Assembly: GCA_006176705.1 (NCBI GenBank)
Contig: QRFJ01002312.1
Coordinates: 93,755-157,754 of the forward strand
DNA length: 64,000 bases
Direction: 5' to 3'
Source of the DNA: Cocos nucifera
Taxonomy: Eukaryota > Streptophyta > Magnoliopsida > Arecales > Arecaceae
Shown here piece after piece: positions 21,945 to 34,752 of this stretch. Each line of letters starts with the position of its first letter. Position 1 is the stretch's first letter. The notes beneath the pieces were generated by a model. It saw only the letters and a program-made list of their open reading frames with translations, did not search any database and was not told the origin of the DNA. The translations under genes and the position numbers were made by a program.

Positions 21945-23650
21945 TTCCTAAATCATAAATAAGTTAAATAAGATCTAAAATAATTTATAATTTATTTTAA
22001 ATTTTAAATCTAATATTAATTAGTTTATGATCTAATTTTGATTATTTAGACATGACCTAAATAATATGTCTTTCATGTTTAGGTCTAGTTCCTTATTACA
22101 TATGTTTGATATGTAGTTGTTAGTTTGAATCTAGTTTATATATGTATGACATATATACCTTGTAGAAATTAAATTATGAACTTACTTTCTATAAAATCCT
22201 AGATTCAAAATCCTAGGACATGATCTAAACAATAAAATAAATCATATCTAAAACCATGAAATGAATGTGATTCATTGTAAATTGTTGACAAAATTTGAAA
22301 GTATTTCAAATGATTAAATCAGAATGTAGTTCTGAGGTTCCAAATCCTAACCCATAAGCCTTGAACTTAATTAAGAATTAAGTGAATGTTTTGGATCTAG
22401 GTTTGTGATTTGAAGATCCTAAGATAATTTCATAAATCATAGGTTAAAGGGTAATAGGTTAGCTTTGATCAGGTCATTCACTGGATTAGACCTAGGGTTA
22501 GAATAAATATGGACTAAGTTAAGAAATTGATCAAACCTAATTATTAGTTAATTAGGATTAGGTTATTTCTTTTCTATAGATTAATTTAATAGTTGTAGTT
22601 GATCAAAGTCCATACATCTAACAAATGGATACTGATCGTGGCTCAGTGGTCAAGTCTGATTTTTTAGGCAGACCAAATTAAAATTGATAAATCGATTGGT
22701 ATCTAGGATAAGTCTGGTATTTTTAGATCAGTGGTTTTTAATTGGCAGCTCGCTTACCTAGACATTTTTGATGGTATCTAAGGCAAGTTTTGGCAGACCC
22801 TCCCATCGATCTCACTTACCTGGCCAATATGGTTAATCAAGTCTTGATTAGGTTGCTCATTGATTCATGCTAACCCATGTCATATAGAAAATCAGTGAGA
22901 CTGATTTTATTCAGTGAGATTGATTTAGGTGCCCATGGATTGAAATTGATCCTAGTTCTTATCAATGACTTGAGAAGTCACTGGGAGAACTTGACTTGGT
23001 AAAGTCAGTGAGAGCAAATTAGTCTGTCCTTTCTATCCTTAAATTACTAATAATTTAAATTTTTTAAAATTATTAGATCCTTAAAATGATAAAGTATGGG
23101 GATAACTGAGTCATAACCTCCCATTAAGTTGGGTGATAATGGATCCACTAACTTAATAATCATTGGAGGCCCAAAATCCTAGTGCTTATGATAACTTGAA
23201 AGTGTCTCTCTAATGATGGTTAGGTTGACCAACCAAAGTTGGGCTTAATCATTCATTGGTTAGATGCACTAAGTATGATCATATTAATGGTTGGACCAAA
23301 CCAAATCCTTACAGTGGAGGCCAAAACCTACTGATTAGGTTTCTAGGGCAAAATTAAATTACTAGAAGTTGTTTAGAGAAATAATTGATTGAAGAACCTA
23401 CCCATAGATGTACATGGGTTGACCGGCCAAAGTCAGGCTTGTGTGCAGTCTATATGGATTCTAGTACCTACTAAAAAATTAAAGTAATTCTTCGAATTGA
23501 AGGTAGAGGCTACCAATTCGAAAAAAAATAGTGGAAGAATCTTTAGACTAAAGTTCAAATCTCTAGCCTTAAAATAATTCATATACATTAGGTCATTGTT
23601 CTCTTTTCTTTAGATTAAGGCTAAATCCTAATTACTTCGATCACTATCAC

Positions 23651-26160
23651 ATAGTGATGAACTTATGGGACCCAACTTCGATAATTAGTATCAAAAGTTG
23701 AATTTGGTTCAGCAGCACGAATGGGTTCATGTTAGGACTTGTGAGTCTAATCAAAATAAAAGGTCTAAGACTGATCAAAATCAGACAGGGTGCTTCTAAT
23801 GTAAGAAGTAGGGTTATAGGAAGAAGAATTATCTTACATTCCTTGACCTAAACAAGCCAATCAAAAGAAAGGAGCAAAGAGTTACTCATCAAGGATGTTA
23901 TATGATAATACCTTAAAATTTTTCTATTAGTGATTCTACTACCTAGGTATTGGATACCGATAGTCTTATGCAATTCATTGCAAGGACTGAAGGTAAGTAA
24001 AAAAGTTTAAAAATGGTGACAAAATCTTGAACATTGGGGTTGAAAATTCTATTCCAATCCTAGCTTTAGAAAATATTGAGCTTATTTTTAAATATTATCA
24101 TTTTGAGTGATTGTCACTAATGTTCATTGTTTATAATAAATATGATCTCTATTGGCCTTTTGGCTAGAGATGATTATATTTATTTATAAAAAAAGATTAT
24201 TATAATATCATTATAAATGATATTATAATAATACATGGATAATAAAAAAATAACATATAATATTTATTCAACCTCTTAAGTATAATGTACATATCGAATA
24301 AATACCCAAGTTAGATAATGTCAAGGATATCAATATTTCATTACGAATGTAGACAACCTATCTAGGTATGGGTATGTCTAGCTTGAATCATTTGAATTGT
24401 TCAAATAATTTTATAATGAAATAGAAAAATAAATTGAAAAAGATATTAGAACTCTTCGATCAGATCAAGAAGACGAATACTTATCCAGTGAGTCTTTGAC
24501 ATATTTAGGTGAGAATAAAATTCTCTCTCAGTGGATTTCTTTCCAAACATAGTGTATCAGAAAAGAGAAATTGAACTTTATTGGACATGGTTCGATCCAC
24601 GATGGGGTTTATTAGTCTACCTACTTCAAGGTTAAGCTCTTGAGACTAATTATTTTACTCTAAAATTTATTTCAAGTAAATCTATCGCAAAGACTCCATA
24701 TGAGATATGGATCAAGTATAGACCTAGACTCACTCATCTCTAGGTTCGGGGTTGACCGGCATACGTCAAATATTTACACATAGATAAACTTGGATCCTGG
24801 TCTGATAGGTATTTATTTATAGGATACCCCAAGAAAACTAGAGGTTATTACTTCTACCATGCTGAAGAACAAAAATTATTCTCAGCAGTAGGGCATTCCT
24901 TTTAGAGAGAAGTTTCTTAGAGAAGGAATTGATGTCTAAAAAATTAAACTTAAGGAAGCTCAACTAGTAGAAAGAATTGACACAATCTAGTAAACATACA
25001 GAATCAGATTTGATTAGATCAAACCTAGAGCCCATTTATTTAGCACCATTAAGGAGATCTAATAGAGTACAACGCTAGCTGAATAGATACTTTTTATCTA
25101 GGTCTGGGATGGCGATCCTATTAAGCTCGATGAGAACAATGAGGATCCAATCACCTATATGAATGCTATGTAGTGGCCTAACTCTGAGAAGTGGCTTGGA
25201 GCCATTAAATCTAAATTAGAATCCATGAAAATTAATAGTGTGTAGGCACTAGTTGATTCACCTAAAGGGATAAAATCCATTAGGTGTGAATGGATTTTCA
25301 AAGGATCATAGTAGTGTAGACGGGAAGGTAGAGACCTATAAAGCCCGTTTGGCTATTGTCTCGAAGTTAGAACATACATTTTGAATGTATGTCTTTGTTA
25401 TGAACAAAAGGAAACCTTGCATTTGAGAGTAGACAAGAAAAAAGTTCTATAGTATTATTCCTTGTGCTATATGTGGATGACATTCTCTTAATCGAAAATG
25501 ATATTCCAGTATTATAAGAAATAAAGGTTTAGCTATCATATTATTTCTCCATGTACTAGATCAGACATGATATACTCGCTAGAGGTAATGAGTAGATACC
25601 AGTCTGGTTCGGATGAGAACCACTAGAAGATTGTAGGGACAATCCTTTAGTATTTGAGAAATTTTAAGGTTCAATGATTTATATATGGAGAAACTAATAT
25701 GAAACATGTGGAATATTTTGATTCCATTTTAATCAGATAAAGATAATAACAAGAGAGTGTCGAGTCATGAATTTATCCTAAAGGAAGGAGCAATCTACTA
25801 GAAAGGTTCCAACTAGAATACTATAGCCTATTCTATTAGTAATGTAGAGTACATCATGGCATCTGATGCTGCCTTGTAGGTTGTGTGGTTGCATAAGTTC
25901 ATTAGCAAGCTAAAAGAGGCACCCTCCATCGATGGTCCAATTCTAATGTAGCATTGGAGCCATAGCTCAGGCTAAAGAACTAAAGATGCACCATAGGACT
26001 AGCATACTCTGCATTGCTATTATCTTTGATTTTGATCAGGGTGAGGTCAACCTTTAGAAGATCGATGAAAAATGATAACTTGACCAACCCATTTGACAAA
26101 GCCTCGAAACTAAGGAGTTCTACGAGCTCATGTGGAAGATAAGATATTTGATATTATTCT
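23651..26160 (+). pseudogene. Decayed gag-pol of element E with internal gag deletion
   Basis: Gag begins near 23655 (LMGPNFDN*YQKLN) and jumps at about 23703 to LVQQHEWVH, skipping most of gag. The zinc knuckle (about 23791-23830) has lost its second Cys spacing residues to stops and Tyr. Protease reads LDTDS in place of LDTGS (about 23952). Integrase text lies at 24300-24960, including LGYLYF-type and FIGYPKKTRGYYFYHAEEQK text. RT covers WLGAIKSKLESMKIN, then loses its fingers/palm part near 25350, and resumes at the YVDD box (25470-25481). RNase H is at 25560-25930. Stops are frequent throughout. It is the most decayed pol in the window. Confidence 0.8.
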
Positions 26161-26185
26161 GATTGACTTTAGTTCAAGTGAAAGT

Positions 26186-26559
26186 TATAGAAAAATATGT
26201 TCTAAAGTCAATCATCTAAGTTGCAGATGATTGAAATTAGTATATGAATTATGAAATAATAATTATTATTTGGCTTATTCATCATCAAAGTTCTATCTTT
26301 CTTAAATAAACTTCTAAATTATGATAAAGTCTTTAGAACCATACTTAATCGATAAATAAGAATTGATCGGATGGTTCTTAAATTATTCACGATCAAATAA
26401 AAAGTTATTAACTAGGACGATAATTTATCGAGTATAGATCAACGTATGTCATATGCATTGATTGTCCTCATAACCAAGTTGTATGGAGACACTAGTATGG
26501 CATGCAGGTGGGATGTAGGAGTACATCTATATTGAACGTGATCAATGTAGCACTCTACT
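26186..26559 (+). repeat. 3' LTR of element E, piece 1
   Basis: It starts TATAGAAAAATATGTTC (equivalent of TGTTGGAAAATATATCC) after a PPT-like tcaagtgaaagt at 26174-26185. It follows the 5' LTR for 374 bp and stops at CTACT (26555-26559), the target site of element B. Confidence 0.9.
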
Positions 26560-26763
26560 TGTTGGTAATAAGCACGCTTCCCACATGGATCGGCGTGGTC
26601 ATCGATGATTAGCCAAGCAATAAGGAAGTACTTCTTAGAGATCTCTGCGGAAGCATGATCAAATAAATCAAAGAATAGAGAAGAAAAGAAAAAGAGATTT
26701 TTGGAAGAAAAGAGCTTTTATTCAGTATATTTCAGCATCCTTACAACCTTGACATGTTTTTAG

Positions 26764-26771
26764 TATATATA
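26764..26771 (-). promoter_or_regulatory. TATA box in the 3' LTR of B
   Basis: On the minus strand the context is AAAGTATATATACTAAAAAC, downstream of the repeated U3 motifs and upstream of an AATAAAAGC signal near the U5 end. The other LTR has the same box at 31725-31732. Confidence 0.65.
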
Positions 26772-26859
26772 CTTTACAAAGGATCAAGCCCAAGCTCGTA
26801 GAAAAACTCTCCAAATCCAAATAACCCACATACACAAAATAATAACCCGCAAAAAATGA

Positions 26860-27075
26860 GCCGGCCCAATTTCAAACTAAGCTGGCTAACCTATGACCGG
26901 GTGGACTCAGTCTAGGATTGAGCCGACCCAGTTGTGTACCGTGCTAATAGCACGAAAATGCTGTTCTTTGTTTGAATTTTTTTCTGAGACTTAGCTGACC
27001 CAGTCCTGGACTGAGCCAACCTAGTTCCCAGCTGAGCTGGCTCAGTCTCAAAGTGAGCCGGCCCAGTTTCTAAAC
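26860..27075 (-). repeat. Repeated ACTGRGYCRGCT motifs in the U3 of B
   Basis: On the minus strand, variants of 'actgggccggctca' and 'gactgagccagctcag' recur at least seven times between 27075 and 26860. They lie upstream of the TATA box in the position of U3 enhancer repeats known in TNT1-type elements. The same motifs recur in the other, split LTR (31820-31890 and 42590-42650). Confidence 0.6.
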
Positions 27076-27177
27076 TTTACTATTGAGACTGATTCTTCTT
27101 CCGACTCGCTTCCGTCTTTCCATGACCTATCTTCTCATGTTTCCAAGACTTGGGAGAGTGCCACTTCTGAGCTCACA

Positions 27178-27193
27178 TTCTCCACCTTAGTGC
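27178..27193 (-). other. Polypurine tract of element B
   Basis: The minus strand reads GCACTAAGGTGGAGAA directly before the 3' LTR. AAGGTGGAGA is the usual Tork-type tract. Confidence 0.85.
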
Positions 27194-30100
27194 TTCCAAG
27201 TTCTTGTGAACTCATCTCTTTTCAACAGACCCATCCGTGCCACACATCTTTGAAAGCTGTCTCTAGGGAGTACCTTCATGAGTGCATCAGATTGATTCTC
27301 CTTAGTATGGACCTTCATCAATTCTACTTCACCTTCCTCCACCAGCTCTCCAATCCTATAGTACCTCATGTCTATATGCTTTGTGCACGCATGATAGACT
27401 GGGTTCTGTGCCAACAACAGAGCACTCTAACTATCATTGAATAGTGTAACCTTGCTCTGCTCCACCCCCAACTCATCAATCAGCCTCCTAAGCCAAAGGG
27501 CTTCCTTTGCAGCCTCCATTATCCTAATGTACTCGGCCTTTGTGGTAGATAAGGCCGTGATTGGCTGAAGGATTGATCTCTAAGATACCGGTCCACCATA
27601 TACGCAAAAGAGATATCCAGTAGTAGACCTCCTTGTGTCAAGATCACCAACATAATTTGCATCAATAAATCCTTCCAGAGGATCTGAACCTTCACACATC
27701 TTCACAGATTATTCTCCAAATTCTTCCGACTGCCCACCAAATACCAAACCATAATTCCTTGTTCCATGCAGATATCTCAATATCCATTTCAACGCTTTCT
27801 AGTGTATCTTCCCAGGGTTAGCCATATATCTACTAACCATGCTCACAGCATGTGCTATATCTAGTTTACAGCACACCATAGTGTACATCACACTGCCTAT
27901 AGCATTTGCATAAGAAACTCATTCCATATACTCTCTCTCCTCTTCTGATTGGAGGCACTGTAACTTAGAGAGAGACATATGGCTCGACAATGGTGTTTTT
28001 GTAGGTTTGGCCTTCTCCATCCCAATTCTCTCCAGAATCTTCTGAATATACTTTTCTTGTGACAAATGGAGCACTTCTTTGCACCTATCTCTGCAAATCT
28101 TCATTCCAAGGATTTTCTCAGCTGGATCCAAATCTTTCATCTCAAATTTAGATGATAATGTCCTTTTCAATCTTTTCACAGTATCCATGCTTCTACTGGC
28201 TATGAGCATATCATCTACATATAATAATAGGTACAGCACATCCTCCTCATCTACATCTTTGACATAGACACAATAATCATGTTCACATCTACTGAAACCC
28301 AAGCTCAAGACAAAGCTATCAAACCTTCGATACCACTGATGAGGGGATTGTTTCAAACCATACAAAGACTTCCTGAGTAAACACACTTTTTCTTCCCATC
28401 CTATCTCCATAAAACCATCTGGCTGCTTCATGTAGATTCTTTCCTCCAAAGTCCCATGAAAGAAGGCCATCTTTACATCCATTTATTCCAATTCCATGTT
28501 ATGTTGTACCGCCAGTGATAGCAAAACTCGAATAGATGTATGACGCACCATAGGAGAGAAAATTTTTGTGTAGTCAATCTCTTTCTTTTGTGAGTATCCC
28601 TTTGCTACCAGCCTTGCTTTGAATCTGACTCCACCTTATTCTGAAGGTGCTTCTTTCTTTGTGAATACCCACTTTGAGCCAATAGGTTGAGCACCCTCTG
28701 GAAGATCCACCAACTGCCATGTCTAATTCTTCTCAAGTGATTCCATCTCCTCCATCATGGCCTGCATCCATGAATCATGATCCTCACTCTCGATGGTCTC
28801 TGCATAATTCTCTGGATCTCCATTAGCAGTGATGAGTGCATAGGAGATAACCTCATCAATGCCATATCTGATTGGTCTTCTAATAGTATGCTGGGACTTG
28901 TGCAAAGCCACTCCCATTGGCACATCTCTACCTGATGTCTATAGCTGCTCCTGCATATCTATTTGAATTGTCGGCCCTCCATGCTAATTTTTAATCTGAG
29001 ACAATACTTATCTGCCTAGCTCCACCTCAATAGGAACACTCCTGTAAGTGGATGTAACCTGCATACCATCATTCTCTGACTAGCCACTGCTGTTCACCTT
29101 TGTTTTCCTAGTTCCATCTATCCCAGACCTCCTCAAGATGCTCTTCTCGTCAAAGATAACGTCCCTGCTAATCACTGACTTCTATGCCTGAGAGTCCCAC
29201 AGTAGGTACCCCTTGACTCCTTGTGGTACCCTATGAATGTCATCTTTTAAGATTTTGAATCCAATTTGCTCCTCTCAATTGCCTCCACATGTGCATAGGT
29301 TGTGCAATCGAAGACTTTCAGGTGGCTAAGCTCCACCTTCTTTCCACTCCAGATCTCTTCTGAAATACCTCCATTTAGCTTATAATGAGGGGACCTGTTC
29401 ATAAGAAAATAAGAAAAAGTTAGAGCATCACCCCAAAAAGACTTTAGGAGTGATGTCTGCAGCCTCAAACTCCATGCCTTCTCGCTCAATGTCTGGTTCA
29501 TCCTCTCCACGATACCATTCTGCTGGGGAGTCATCCTCACTGTGTAATGGTGTTTGATGCCATTTTTCTCATAGTACCTCCTGAACTCCAGGCTAATATA
29601 CTCTCCTCCATTGTCCAACCTCAGACACCTTACCTGTCTCTCTGACTCCTTCTCTACTTCAGCTCTTCAGGCTCTGAATCGGACAAACACCTCTGATTTT
29701 TCTCAGATCAGATAAACCCATACCTTTCTTGAGAAATCATCAATGAAAGTAACAAAGTATTTTGCCCCACCTCTAGCTGATACGGAAGCTGGTCCCCACA
29801 CATCCGAGTGCACTAAATCCAGAACTTCCTCGCTGTGCTTGGTACTTCTGGCAAACTTTACCCTATGTTGTTTGCCAAAGATACACGGCTCATAAAGATC
29901 TGTGCCCTCCTTCTTTAGGATTAGGATCATACCTCTTCTGCCTAGTTCTGTGAGCCTACGATTACTCATATGATCCATCCGATGGTGCCACATCCGATAT
30001 AAAATCTTCTCCTCCTATGCTGCTGCTAGTACATCTGCACTATCATTTACCACTAAGCCTTTCATTCTGTAAAGATTGTTGCTTAGTCTTCTACCTCTCA

Positions 30101-30480
30101 TCACCACCAAAGCTCTCTTGGAAATTTTTAGACATCCACTCCCAGCTTGGCTACTAAAAGCATAATCCTGCTCGTTCAAGTAGCCTAAAGAATTCAAATT
30201 CTTTTTCAACTCTGGTACACGTCTGATATTTGATAATAAACGAATGATTCCATCGTACATCCTCACTTTGATAGAGCCAATTCTAGCTACTTTGCATGGG
30301 TGATCATTTCCAAGGCTAACACTTCCACCATCGATCTTCTGGTAGGTAGCAAATCACTCCCGATGAGAAGTTAGTGGTACGAGCATGCTGAATCTAAAAT
30401 TCACATAGTATCGCACTCTGTGGATCCATTTGATATAACTAGCAGGTCTTCTCCACTGCTCACAGAAGTTGTATCATCTC
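27194..30480 (-). pseudogene. pol of element B: protease, integrase, RT, RNase H
   Basis: Order on the minus strand: protease near 30400 (ILDSACSYH, the DSA form usual in Tork elements), pre-integrase and integrase (30266-29247) with WHHRMDHMSNRRL zinc-binding text, LVHSDVWGPASVSARGG around the first catalytic Asp, DNGGEYIS around the second and QQNGIVERMNQT around the catalytic Glu. RT includes MDVKMAFFHGTLEERIYM, YGLKQSPHQWYRRFD and YVDD (28210-28221) in one clean 187-codon run (27919-28482). RNase H follows to HTKENQSDALMKVL near 27230. Single stops and frameshifts separate these runs. It is among the best preserved pols here. It would make cDNA and integrate it. Confidence 0.92.
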
Positions 30481-31249
30481 CCTTGCTGGCCTTTCTTTTT
30501 TCTAATCTCAAATGGGGACAATCTCTCCTCAAGTGTCCAGACTGATGACATTTATAATATTTCAATGTCATCTTCCTCTGATTGCGAGACTTTGACCTAC
30601 CCTTAGATTTTCCTCTTGTCTTCTCCTTTGATCTTTCCTATCTTTCGTTCACAGCCACGATCTCAAACTTAGGGTCTCCCTTGCAGATCTTCTTTCTTTG
30701 CTTATTTGATCTGAGCACACCAATAACCTCTTTATAGTTTAGGGTCTCCTTCCCATAAACTAAAGTTGTTATGAGACCATCATATGAACCTGGGAGAGAA
30801 CATAATAATAGCAATGCCCGATCCTCCTCATCGATCTTCACATCCAAACTCATCACCTCAGAACACACCTGATTGAACCTTTGGATATGTGCAACAAGAT
30901 CTTCGCCTTCGGGCATCCTTAGACTATACAGTTGTTTCTTCAATCATAGCATGTTCATCATGTTCTTCCCCATGCATGTATTCTCTAGTCTCTCCTAGAG
31001 CCCCTTTGTCGTAGTCTCTATGCAAATCTCGAACAAAACCTGATCGGCCAAGCACATTTAGATTGTGCTAAAAGTAATTTTCTTCAACTCTTCCCAATCC
31101 TCAGCACTAATCTTTTCCGACCTTTCTTTTGTCAAGAACTTATAGATCCTCTACTAAACCAACAAGTTCTTTTCTCTTTGCTGCCATGGAGTAAAGTTTC
31201 CCTTACCATCGAACTTCTCAAAATCCACCTTGAATCCACTTGATCCCAT
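30481..31249 (-). pseudogene. gag of element B
   Basis: The start ATG is at 31249 (minus): MGSSGFKVDFEKFDGKGNFT, then PWQQREKNLLV. A 101-codon run at 30638-30943 holds MKKQLYSLRMPEGEDLVAHI and the UBN2 domain end. The zinc knuckle near 30520-30560 reads YYKCHQSGHLRRDCP, in which the first Cys of C-x2-C has become Tyr, while the other ligands are kept. Stops lie between the N-terminus and the 101-codon run. The gag would package RNA. Confidence 0.88.
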
Positions 31250-31506
31250 GACTTCAAACAAGTCAAGAACAGATCCCTAACACCCTTCACGATCACACAC
31301 CAGCAAAACTATCCTTCACAAAAGATCTAACTACCCCTAGATCCTCTTTCCAAACTTCTGTATCACCATTCCTCCATGTAAACAATCTCCACCATAATCT
31401 AGAGATAATCATGAAGCAAACTAGAAGTTTTTTTAGAATAAAATCTAGTGCAATAGATTCTGGATGTAGTAAATCCTAGGTATCTTTTTTCCTTCCATGC
31501 AACACA

Positions 31507-31520
31507 GCTTTGATACCAAA
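31507..31520 (-). other. Primer-binding site of element B
   Basis: The minus strand reads TTTGGTATCAAAGC immediately after the 5' LTR, an initiator-Met PBS with one change (CAGAGC to CAAAGC). Confidence 0.88.
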
Positions 31521-31899
31521 TATTAGGAATAAGTGCTTTTCCTACATGGATCGACGTAACCACCAGTGATTAGTCAAGCAACAATGAAGTACTTCTTAGA
31601 GATCTCTGCGGAAGCATGATCAAATAAATCAAAGAATAGAGAAGAAGAGAAGAAGATATTATCGAAAGAAAAGAGCTTTTATTCAGTATATTTCAGTACC
31701 CTTACAATCTTGACCTATTTTCAGTATATATACTTTACAAAGGATCAAGTCTAAGCTCATAGAAAAACCCTCCAAATCCAAACAACCCACGTACATAAAA
31801 TAATAACCTACGAAAATTAAGTTGGCCCAGTTTCAAACTGAGTCAGCTAACTCGCAATTAGGTCGACTCAATCCCAGACTGAGCCAACCAAGTTGTGTA
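31521..31899 (-). repeat. 5' LTR of element B, PBS-side piece
   Basis: In plus orientation it starts TATTAGGAATAAG (TG changed to TA) and is homologous to 26560 onwards. It stops at GTGTA (31895-31899), the target site of A, and resumes at 42535. It holds a TATA box at 31725-31732. Confidence 0.92.
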
Positions 31900-34186
31900 T
31901 ATTAGATATGTGTGCCCTAAAGCCAGAATTGGCTAACACTTGTAATACACATCTAAGGACAAAATTATAATTTTGACTATAAATAATAAAATATGTTATT
32001 TTTTATCATAATGTATATTTGAAAGTGTCTGTGATACATCCCTTGAGTTAATGGTAATGATAGTTCATATTTTCAATAGTTAAAAATTTAAGACATAAAT
32101 TTTTATTATTAACTCATAAAATGATCCCGACCGTAGGATCATCATGAGGATGGTGATTGATTTGAAAGGTTGGTGTACGATCTCTCTTTAGAATAGATGA
32201 GTCTTGAGTCTACGATGTAGAAACATCGGAGTGAGAGTACAGGTACTCATTAGAGAATGAGGGCACTGAGCGTGACCACCTCGAGCAGTCATGAGAAAGT
32301 CTACCTTCTCATCAATGACTGGCTCGAAGCTGCAGTGGTGTGTCTGATTCTTTGATCTGAGGTGCATCAGCAGTTCACCTTGAGGGTGTTATAGTTTGAC
32401 TGCACCATAACTCAGTCTTCTAGCCATTTGGAACCCTGAGGTGTATGTTGGCTGTAGCATGTTCATTATAGAAATTGGATTGCACCAATAGGAGATCTAT
32501 CTATCTTGGTAGAGGAGGAGCAACCCTATGATGATCATGAGAATCAAATCCATAAGCCCATGGTCATGGCAGAGTGAAATAATAGAAAGAGTTTCTATTA
32601 GAATTTTCACATTGGACTTGAATTTAATGATTAATTTATATGATGGAAATTAGGGTTTGACGAGATCACCTTAACCCTAATCCGATCGGGGCTCAAGATA
32701 GAGGAACTTAATCACACAGGTAACTACACCGAGAGATTCATTTTCAGTTCTGATGGATTGCCACCATATGCTGCTAGGTGTCACTGATGGATTTTGAGAG
32801 CAATTAGAATGATCTGGATGATCGATCATACTAGTTGTTTGAATCAAAAATGTTCTGATTCATCAAAAGGTATCTCGCTGACGTCGATGATAGAGATCAT
32901 GACATATCCCATTATCATATAGAACTAAACCTAACTAGCTCACACAAATAAGAGTTTGGATCTAAATATCATCAATTGGATTAACCTAGTTCAATTAATT
33001 TTAATAAGATTCAATTAGGTTCAAAGAAATCATGCTAGCACACGATTGAGCCTAATGTTCTTCTTTAACAATCATTAAAAGTTGTCTCGACGGAGCCAAA
33101 TATATTTGAGCTCACTCAGGTCCTTTACTTAGTCTCACTGGAGCTTGTCCAGGTCAGAAAATGATTGTCTTAATTTATGAGATAAATTTGAGACAATACC
33201 TGCTATTTTCCGTCACCTGCTAAATCTTGTCTTTTAACTTTGGTCAAACATTGACCTTTGACACTTAGAACATCTGCCCATATGTCTTGCACCCATAGGA
33301 TATAGATGGGGCTTTGTCCCCTTGCTAAAAAGAGGAAAGGAAGGAGGTGCATGCCTAGGGAGGCATGCGCCCAAAGAGGATGACGCCTGGAGTCCCATAT
33401 AGATCGGACTCCAGGTTGCTTCGTGCTCTCTACTTGGGTGGCACCAAAGACTCTTCTTTGACCAGTCTTAGCACCACTTAAAGAGGTTTGTGAGGGACTC
33501 TAATCTTATTAGATTAGATGATGTCATCCCACCAATCAGATTTAGATCTGATTGCATAAAGAGCCATGATTGGTCGGGATAATATGGCATTGCATGGCAC
33601 AACAGGGTCTATATAAACCCTGTCTGCACCTAGGATTCAGAGCTTCTACCATTTGCTCATGCCACATAGCCCCTCTCTCTCCTTCTCCATGCCTCCCTCT
33701 AATTCTCTCTCTCCTCTCCACACCCAAAAGGTTTTGGGCTTTAGTTTGGTGCAATCCAAGCAAGAGAAAGGCGACAAGAAAGAAAAAAGGCAGCACTACT
33801 GTAAGAGACAACACCCGATCTTCAAAAGATATTTTGAAGATCTCTAAGATCAGATCTAGATCTAATTTTTGGAGCACAGATAGAAAAGAACAAGATCTCT
33901 AGATCCTACCTAAGTAGATACTGGTAGAGGCCAAGCGCTTGCGTGGCTACATCCAAAACCTCAGGCAAACATCGGGATCATCATAGGATAATAGGATTAC
34001 CCATAATAAGGTACAATTAAATTATATTTAATTTATTTTATTTTTATTTTATTTTATTAGATTGATAAAATTAGATCTAAAGAGTCTTAGATCTAATTTG
34101 GATCTAGAAAAATTTTTTTTGAAATATTTCTCTTGATCAAATCAGATTTAAACGAACTTGACTTGAGAAATAGGATTTTTCCTTCA
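31900..34186 (+). repeat. 5' LTR of element A
   Basis: It starts TATTAGATATGTGTGCCC (TG changed to TA) and ends ATTTTTCCTTCA before the PBS, 2287 bp. TATA is at 33609-33617. Short overlapping open frames at 33542-33902 lie in U5/leader and are not genes. Confidence 0.94.
33609..33617 (+). promoter_or_regulatory. TATA box in the 5' LTR of A
   Basis: CTATATAAA lies in acagggtctatataaaccct, followed ~80 nt later by a pyrimidine-rich stretch. It is conserved at 41954-41962 in the 3' LTR. In A2 the corresponding text (ctaaatataag) is degraded. Confidence 0.7.
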
Positions 34187-34188
34187 AT

Positions 34189-34201
34189 TGGTATCAGAGC
34201 C
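34189..34201 (+). other. Primer-binding site of element A
   Basis: tggtatcagagcc, two bases after the LTR end, is a perfect initiator-Met PBS. Confidence 0.92.
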
Positions 34202-34752
34202 AGATTCCATAATTATTTAGATATAATTTTAATATAATTTTGATCTAATAATTAGATAATTTCATATGTCACATTAGATGTGATTAGATCTGAAATCAGA
34301 AATTAAAAAAATTAAATAATCTAGATCGAAGATGTATGAGAAGCATGACTAGACTAGGAATAGAATTGTTCGATGTGTAATCTAGGATGATCATAATTTT
34401 AATTTAATTAATTATAATTTTTAGATCTATTTATTTACTATTTTTTAATATTATAAATAATATAATTAGATCTAATAAATATAAATAAATTTATTTAATT
34501 TTGTTCATATGAGATATGATAGATGCATGTTTAGACTAGTTGTAGAATAGTTTTACAAAGTTATCTTGAATAAATTTAATTTGATATGATCAAATTTAAA
34601 TTTTAATTTTTTAGATATTATGAGATAATTTAGATCTGAAAAACATGCATGATATGATACATGAGATGTATGCAAAACATGTTTTTAAGTTAGATCAATT
34701 TTATATATATGATATATGATGTAGATCTAACTAGTTTTGTAGATTTATCATG

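Larger units (their letters stand above)
21596..23650 (+). other. 5' leader of element E, non-coding with two hairpins
   Basis: About 2 kb precedes gag. It carries two tandem copies of a hairpin segment, described separately, then sequence matching the D and H leaders in order ('aaatcctaacccataagcc', 'cccatcgatctcacttacctggcc', 'aaccaaagttgggctt'). No coding frame is recognisable. Confidence 0.75.
26560..27177 (-). repeat. 3' LTR of element B
   Basis: In plus orientation it starts TGTTGGTAATAAGC and ends GAGCTCACA, so on the minus strand it runs TGTGAGCTC...TTACCAACA. Length is 618 bp. It contains the U3 repeats (26860-27075) and TATA box (26764-26771). Confidence 0.93.

Noticed and set aside
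33542..33902. Overlapping open frames of 64-111 codons on both strands
   Set aside because: They lie in the LTR/U5 of element A; the repeat at 41998-42246 has the same cause.
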